Source of the DNA: Symbiodinium natans | Taxonomy: Eukaryota; Sar; Dinophyceae; Suessiales; Symbiodiniaceae | Assembly (NCBI GenBank): GCA_905221605.1 | Contig: CAJNDS010002141.1 | Span: 444,878 to 490,877, forward strand | Length of the DNA: 46,000 nt | Direction: 5' to 3' | Shown here: positions 41,201 through 46,000 of the stretch, piece by piece | How the letters are laid out: every line of letters starts with the position of its first letter | Position numbering within the stretch: position 1 is the first letter of the stretch | The notes under the pieces: model-generated | Told to the model about the DNA's origin: nothing | The model's input: the letters and a program-made list of their open reading frames with translations, nothing else | Database searches by the model: none | Translations under genes and position numbers: made by a program

Positions 41201-44200
41201 ACGGTTTCTGTTTTGGGGATGGGAGCGTCGGTTTCGGGAATGAAACTTGGGGTAGCGGGTCGGATATGTGGAAAGATGGGTGTAGGGTTTAGGGTTTGCT
41301 CGGCGAGCAGAGAGGCGTTGCAGGACAATGATGGTCTAGTAAGTCGAGTGACAAAACTAGACGACTCTTCGCTGGACGACTCATTTTCAAAATAGTGTGC
41401 GTGGCAGGCTCTGCAGCCCAGCAGAGCCTCCCGTGGTTTAGCTGAACGCTCGACTGCGCCCGCCTTACCCGAATAGAGGTGAGAGGGGTGGCGGGCTCCT
41501 CCAAGATTTCAAGTAATTCTCAGGGCCCCACTACCCCAAGACTTGTTTGTGGTGATCTCTGGCGCGGATGGACCCTAAACTCTAAACCTTAAACCCGAAA
41601 CCCAAATCCTAAACTCTAACCCTCAACCCTGAACGCAACCCACCCCCCCCCCCCCCCCCCCCCCCCGCCCTCCCACCCCCCACAAAAAGGAAAACAAAAA
41701 CAAGAACACATGTATCCCTTGAACCCCGAACTTGGCAGAGTTTAGGGTTTGGGGTATCTAGGGACTTGGGGTTTATGGTTTTGCTAGGGCTTCGGGTCGA
41801 TTATAGGGCGTATTGGGTAAAGCTTACAGGGCTTATCGGGTTACAGGGATTATAGGGTTTTATAGGGTTATTTGGTGCATGTACACCTTATAAGCCCTAG
41901 AAGTTTGTAGGGTCTCAGACTAGGTGTGCTGGCGGCCCGAGACGGCCTCCTCTTCCCTTCGAACACGCGGAGTCCTCGTTGGCGCAGGCACCGCCACGCC
42001 CTCAGCAGGTGAGAGTTTCGGGTTTAGGGTTAGGGTTTAGGGTTTAGGGTTTAGGGTTTAGGGTTTAGGGTTTAGGGTTTAGGGTTTAGGGGGGTGAAGA
42101 TTTAATTGGTAGATTGAGGCATTGGGGGGGGCTTAGGGCTCCTTCTGAGATCTTTTAAGCAGTCTGCAAACTCTATGAAGCCTGAATCTCAAGAGCGTAG
42201 CCCCAACATCGACCGCACCCCCAAACGAATCCTAAGCCCTAAGCCCTAAGCCCTAAACCATAAACCCTAAACCCCAAGCCATAAACCCTAAACCCGAAAT
42301 CCTGAACCCTAAACTCCCCAGCTGCACCCACTTTCCCACATTGAAGGGCTCACTTCTGCTGTAGAGTCCCATCAAAGATATCAATTTCCCTGTTGGTTCT
42401 TAGGTTGGGGGGGAACTCAGACTACAGGACCACACCCCAAACGAACCCTCAACCCTCAACCCTCAACCCTCAACCCTAAACCCTAAACTCTAAGAATCCC
42501 TAAATGAATGCAAGTCTGCAGGTTGACCCTCCAAGGGGTGTCCAAGCAAGCGCATTTCTCTCCATTTCTCTCCTTCATTGAGTAAAAAGACAAGCCTTTC
42601 GGGTTTAGGGTTTAGGGTTTAGGGCCTTAGGGTGTAGGGTTTAGGATTTAGGGCTTAGGGTTTCAGGGTTTAGGGTTTAGGGTTTAGGGCGAATTATTGC
42701 TAGTTCTAGGTTTTGCGCCGCCCTCCTAAGTAGTGGTTGGCACTCAAGAACTGACCATGTCGCCTTAGCCCAGTGCTAATTATGCTTGCGTTTGCTTTAG
42801 GGTTTAATTAGGGTTTAGGGTTTCGGGTTTGGGGTTTAGGGTTTAGGGTTTAGGGTTGTTTTCTTTTCGGGGTTCCGGGCTTTTAGGGGTTTAGGCTTCT
42901 TGAGAAGGTTCACGGGTAGTTTTATGTTAGAGTGCGGAGAGGGTCTAACACCTGACAGCTGCGTCCACGGCGTGCTGTATGGCTAGGCTGTAGCCCTAAA
43001 CCCTGAACCCTGAACCCTAAACCCTGAACCCTAAACCCTGAACCCTAAACCTTAAACCCTAAACCCTATCTGTCTGTTCGGTAGTTTCATGGGATCTTAA
43101 TTATTATGGTCCCTTACCTCCCTTACCTCCCTTACAGGGTTCTGAAGTATGGGCCCTTGGGTTGTACAGGGTTTTCAAGGGGTATATAAGGGGTCCCCTG
43201 TTAAGGGCACTACCCTAAGATACACCCTACGACACCCCAAAGCCGAGAAGCCCCGAAGCCCCAAGCCCCAAAGCCCTAAAGCCCTACAGCCTAAAGCCCT
43301 AAACCTTCAGGTCGGATTTCGGATTTCGGATTTCGGGTTTACGGTTAGGGAAACCCAGCTATCCAGAGGCCCGCTTAAACGGGTGAGCACTAGACCGCGT
43401 GACAAGGACGGGAAAATCCGCCAGTGGCACGTGACAAGTGGCAAGTGCCTGCAGGCCCACGTTCTCTGGGACTTTTCGGTCACCTTAAACCCAAAACCCT
43501 ACACCCTAAACCCTAAACCCTAAGGGGTAAGTTGCAAGGTCGCTTAATGTGACCCCTTTTACCTCCTTTTATCGGGTTCCGAAGTATGGGGCCTTTGCTT
43601 TTGTAAGTGTATGCAAGGGGTATATAAGAACCCATCAGAAGGGCCATGATCAGCGACGTAGGCCTTAAAGGCCCACAACCCCAACCCCCAACGCCCGAAG
43701 ATGCCAGAGTTCAAAGACCAAGGCCATGAACCTAAGATGGTTTAGGGTTTAGGGTTTAGGGTTTAGGGTTTAGGGTTTAGGGTTTAGGGTTTAGGGTTTA
43801 GGGTTTAGGGTTTAGGGTTTAGGGTTTAGGGTATATTTGGATTATAAGTACAGCCAGACTTGGGACATTAAGTACCGTGAAACTAAACCTTCACACGTTC
43901 CTTTGAACCCTCCAAAACCTCTATAAAACCTCAAAGCCCCAACACCCTAAACTCCCAGAGCCCGAACACAAACATACCCTACAAGCAAAACCCTAATCCC
44001 CAGAGCCCCAGAACCGGAAAACCCCAAACTCTAAATCTCCGAAAGAACCCTACAACTGCAAACCCCCCAACACCCAAGAAACCCTGAAACCCCGAAGACT
44101 CGGAAACCCTGCAACCCTCGAAGCCCAAGTAGAGATGCAACCTCAAATCCCAAATTCCGAAAGTCCTAGGGTTTAGTGGGTTAAGCAAAAATCAGCGTTT

Positions 44201-45902
44201 CCCCCCCCCCCCCACCGCGCCATGCACCCTATTCCTCTCTGGCTACGATCCCTTGTTAATACTTGTGTAGATACAGTTGCCAGCAGGAAACCCTTCCAAG
44301 GCAAGCAATTCCCTCTCAGGGTACTTTCATGAGCCCTTAATATGGTCCCTTACTTCCTGTATAGATATATAAGGGGTATATAAAGGGGTCCCTTTTTAAG
44401 GGCACATACCAAGGGACCATGCAACTACCTTTAGATTACCCGTAGGCTCAGAATACTCCGAAAGTCCTCCCTAGTCCCAAAGCCTTAAACTAACGTCAGA
44501 ATCCTTCGGGCCTTGGATTAAGCCCCGAGATCCAAAGCCCTGCACGCTAAACCCTAAACCCCAAACTCTAAACCCTAAAGCCCAACCCCTAAACCCTAAA
44601 CCCCAAACCCTAAACGCAAACCCTAAACAAGAAATCAGCACTACTTGCGGGCCCGTCTACGGTGTGGCATTGAGGAGATCCACGTCGGCGACGAGGCGGA
44701 GCAGCTTCTTTGCGCCGGGATCCCACAGAGGTTTAGGGTTTAGGGTTTAGGGTTTAGGGTTTAGGGTTTAGGGTTTAGGGTTTAGGGTTTAGGGTTTAGG
44801 GTTTAGGGTTTAGGGTTTAGGGTTTAGGGCCAAAGTCCAGGACCTGTCTAAACCTTCATTGCACCCTACAGTCCCTCCACCGTCTCTTCCTAAACCCTTT
44901 TTACCTCTATCCGCAATTCTTCAATTCCTGCACCGACTAGGGGTTACCTTCAGAACCCCAACACCTACTTTTTTCTAGGTTGCCACTGTAGAACTCCATA
45001 TAGGGTTAGGGTTCTTAGGCAACCCCCAAAAAAAGGTTTTGGGGTTACTCAGGTAGGGCTTGTTGTTTCTCATTCCCTTTTTCTGCAGGTTAACTGCCCT
45101 GGCCCTCTTTGAGCCCTAAACCCTAAACCCTATAAACCCTAAACCCTAAACCCTAAACCCTAAGCCCTTGTTTATCAAGCATCCCGCAGCGATCTGGATC
45201 CAGCCGGCAAGCGGCATCAAGAGCCGAAGCTATGGAGGTGTTTCTCCTCAATGGTAGCTCCGTCCAGGTGGACCCTGCAAGAGGCCAAGCTTAGGGTTTT
45301 GGGGTTTGGGGTTTAGGGTTTAGCGTTTGGAGTTTAGGGTTTGGGGTGCCCGTGAATGTCTCAGGGCTCTGTAAGCCTTAGGGCTCATGGCTTTTTGAGT
45401 TTGGGGTCCAGGGCCTTGGGCAGATACGCTCTCGGCAGAGTCTCGGGTTTGGGGCCAAGTTCCTCTAACCCAAATATGTGCGGGGATGGCGCTTGATCGG
45501 GGTTTCAGGCTTCAGGGCTAGGGTTTCGAGGCTCTAGGGCGTAGAACTTAAGGACTGTTTGGTGGTATCGGCCCCCGAAAACATTTAGGATCTTTGAATT
45601 TGACATAGTCCTGATGAGTTCAGGGGACTGGGTGGGTGGAAATGGTGGGGCGAACAGGTTGGCAAGTTTTCCGTACGGCACCTAATATTTAGGGTACCCC
45701 AAAAGGGATCATAATTTTGACAACCACCCACACGTCGGTGCTTTGCAGCTTCCTGCCTCCACGTTTGTGTTTGCGGCAGGCTTTCCAGGCATCGCAGGGA
45801 ACGTTCGCATCAGAAGCTGTTGCCCTTACAGTAATGCTTCTTGGCGCCCGAAAGAAGCCTACCTGGAGCTTCCTGGTACTTCTGAATAATAGCTGCACTT
45901 AA
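38296..45902 (+). CDS. WD40-repeat protein gene split into many tiny exons
   Basis: Start ATG at 38296 in good context (GCCATGG). Exons 38296-38338, 38382-38428, 38844-38929, 39117-39177 and 39501-39565 have matching phases. Further exons 39816-39892 and 40430-40627 also match. The middle (40664-41143) is uncertain. Then 41293-41333, 41408-41435, 41524-41570 (GA donor), 41924-42008, 42959-42976, 43394-43478, 44639-44730, 45190-45267 and 45749-45902 (TAA) again agree in phase. WD40 strands: AFSVRFNADHNFLAAAGGHG (38844), VSVFNVATGQEAYRH (39501), LFVVISGADG (41524), DKDGKIRQWHVTSGKCLQAH (43394). WD40 domains form beta-propellers that bind proteins. The C-terminus includes HYLRARLRCGIEEIHVGDEA and RLCLRQAFQASQGTFASEAV. 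Two adjacent genes, rather than one, remain possible, and the 18-bp exon is the least secure. Confidence 0.55.
38527..38680. mobile_element. Inverted-repeat element, family 3 copy
   Basis: Arms CTAAGGGTAGTTAC and GTAACTACCCTAAG; TATGGTCCCTTA pairs with TAAGGGACCA further in. The core contains AGTATACAAGGGGTCCCC. It lies in an intron of the WD40 gene. Confidence 0.7.
39334..39427. mobile_element. Inverted-repeat element, family 2, copy 2
   Basis: Same TA-flanked element as 35249-35343, nearly identical, inside the intron between WD40 exons at 39177 and 39501. Confidence 0.8.
40430..40841 (+). CDS. Acidic coding stretch and following exon, middle of the WD40 gene
   Basis: 40430-40627 (acceptor ATTGCCGCAG) reads LNLEDMLLSLIYEDEEGDIP and an acidic, Ser/Thr-rich tail. 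A 36-nt GTACG...CTACAG segment follows; it is a multiple of three, so the frame is open with or without splicing, up to a TGA at 40744. From 40665 another frame reads MAPVGMVAGLCTSFQCILIL and DEFRPAVTSFQTTVE, then GAG|GTAATTGG with an acceptor TTCCTATAG at 40824. All three + frames are open over about 250 bp, so the model here is unresolved. Confidence 0.45.
41087..41143 (+). CDS. Exon-like island
   Basis: Acceptor AACCCGTAG|G and donor TTTAGG|GTTTAGG. It reads AKSAGPPRHQAGQGLWAFR, phase 0. Its phase does not fit the neighbouring WD40 exons, so it may be an alternative exon or a false call. Confidence 0.35.
43079..43219. mobile_element. Inverted-repeat element, family 3 copy
   Basis: Begins GGTAGTTTCATGGGATC and TATGGTCCCTTACC, holds AGGGTTCTGAAGTATGGGCC and AAGGGGTATATAAGGGGTCC, and ends GGGCACTACCCTAAG. 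The right arm is shortened. A further degenerate copy lies at 43521-43655. Confidence 0.65.
43739..43832. repeat. TTTAGGG array, about 13 units
   Basis: A perfect + strand array in the interval between WD40 exons 43394-43478 and 44639-44730. Confidence 0.95.
44319..44433. mobile_element. Inverted-repeat element, family 3 copy
   Basis: Left part GGGTACTTTCATGAGCCC and TATGGTCCCTTAC; right part AAGGGACCATGCAACTACC. The core holds AAGGGGTATATAAAGGGGTC. It lies in an intron of the WD40 gene. Confidence 0.7.
44731..44829. repeat. TTTAGGG array, about 14 units
   Basis: A perfect array whose first two bases are the donor GT of the WD40 exon ending at 44730 (CAGAG|GTTTAGGG). Confidence 0.95.
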
Positions 45903-46000
45903 AGCCCGCTTAAAAGCCCCTTCAGTGCCCGGACATTGTTAGATTATATTTGGGTTACGAACCCTAAACCCTAACCCTAAACCCTAAACCCTAAACCCTA

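Overview
The window looks like nuclear DNA of a dinoflagellate. The evidence is a plant-type TTTAGGG repeat, a Ty1/copia reverse transcriptase of the kind common in Symbiodinium-like genomes, very short GC-rich exons, and GT, GC and GA splice donors. No bacterial operon, rRNA, tRNA or CRISPR array was seen. All exon and gene calls are manual readings of reading frame plus splice sites; no transcript or database search was available.

Layout. 1-3531: the 3' part of a copia-type LTR retrotransposon, preceded by a 42-bp tandem repeat. 3532-4170: microsatellites and two alanine/glutamate-rich mini-ORFs. 4140-18600 and 22060-46000: hundreds of TTTAGGG/CCCTAAA units in both orientations, cut by islands of roughly 40-130 bp that read as protein-coding exons, mostly on the + strand. 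18640-22050: a different block without telomere-like units, made of CAA, CG, CT, C and G tracts and two dispersed short motifs.

The main result is that many islands lie between an AG acceptor and a GT donor supplied by the repeat itself (TTTAG before the exon, GTTTAGGG after it), and that reading phase is often conserved from one island to the next. This gives a ten-exon model of unknown function at 12313-16424 ending in a stop codon, and a WD40-repeat gene starting at an ATG at 38296 and probably ending at 45902. Smaller models lie at 17998-18553, 22245-23124, 30511-30909 and 35837-36323. One stretch, 36409-36674, reads better on the minus strand.

Several families of terminal-inverted-repeat elements lie between the islands. 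Two copies coincide with an intron (35877-36028 and 33641-33775), so their inverted ends carry the splice sites. This is the behaviour described for introner elements in dinoflagellates. The telomere-like arrays at intron ends may be a related, low-complexity kind of intron filler.

Limits: islands are short, the opposite strand is often open too, and exon ends without a GT donor are uncertain.
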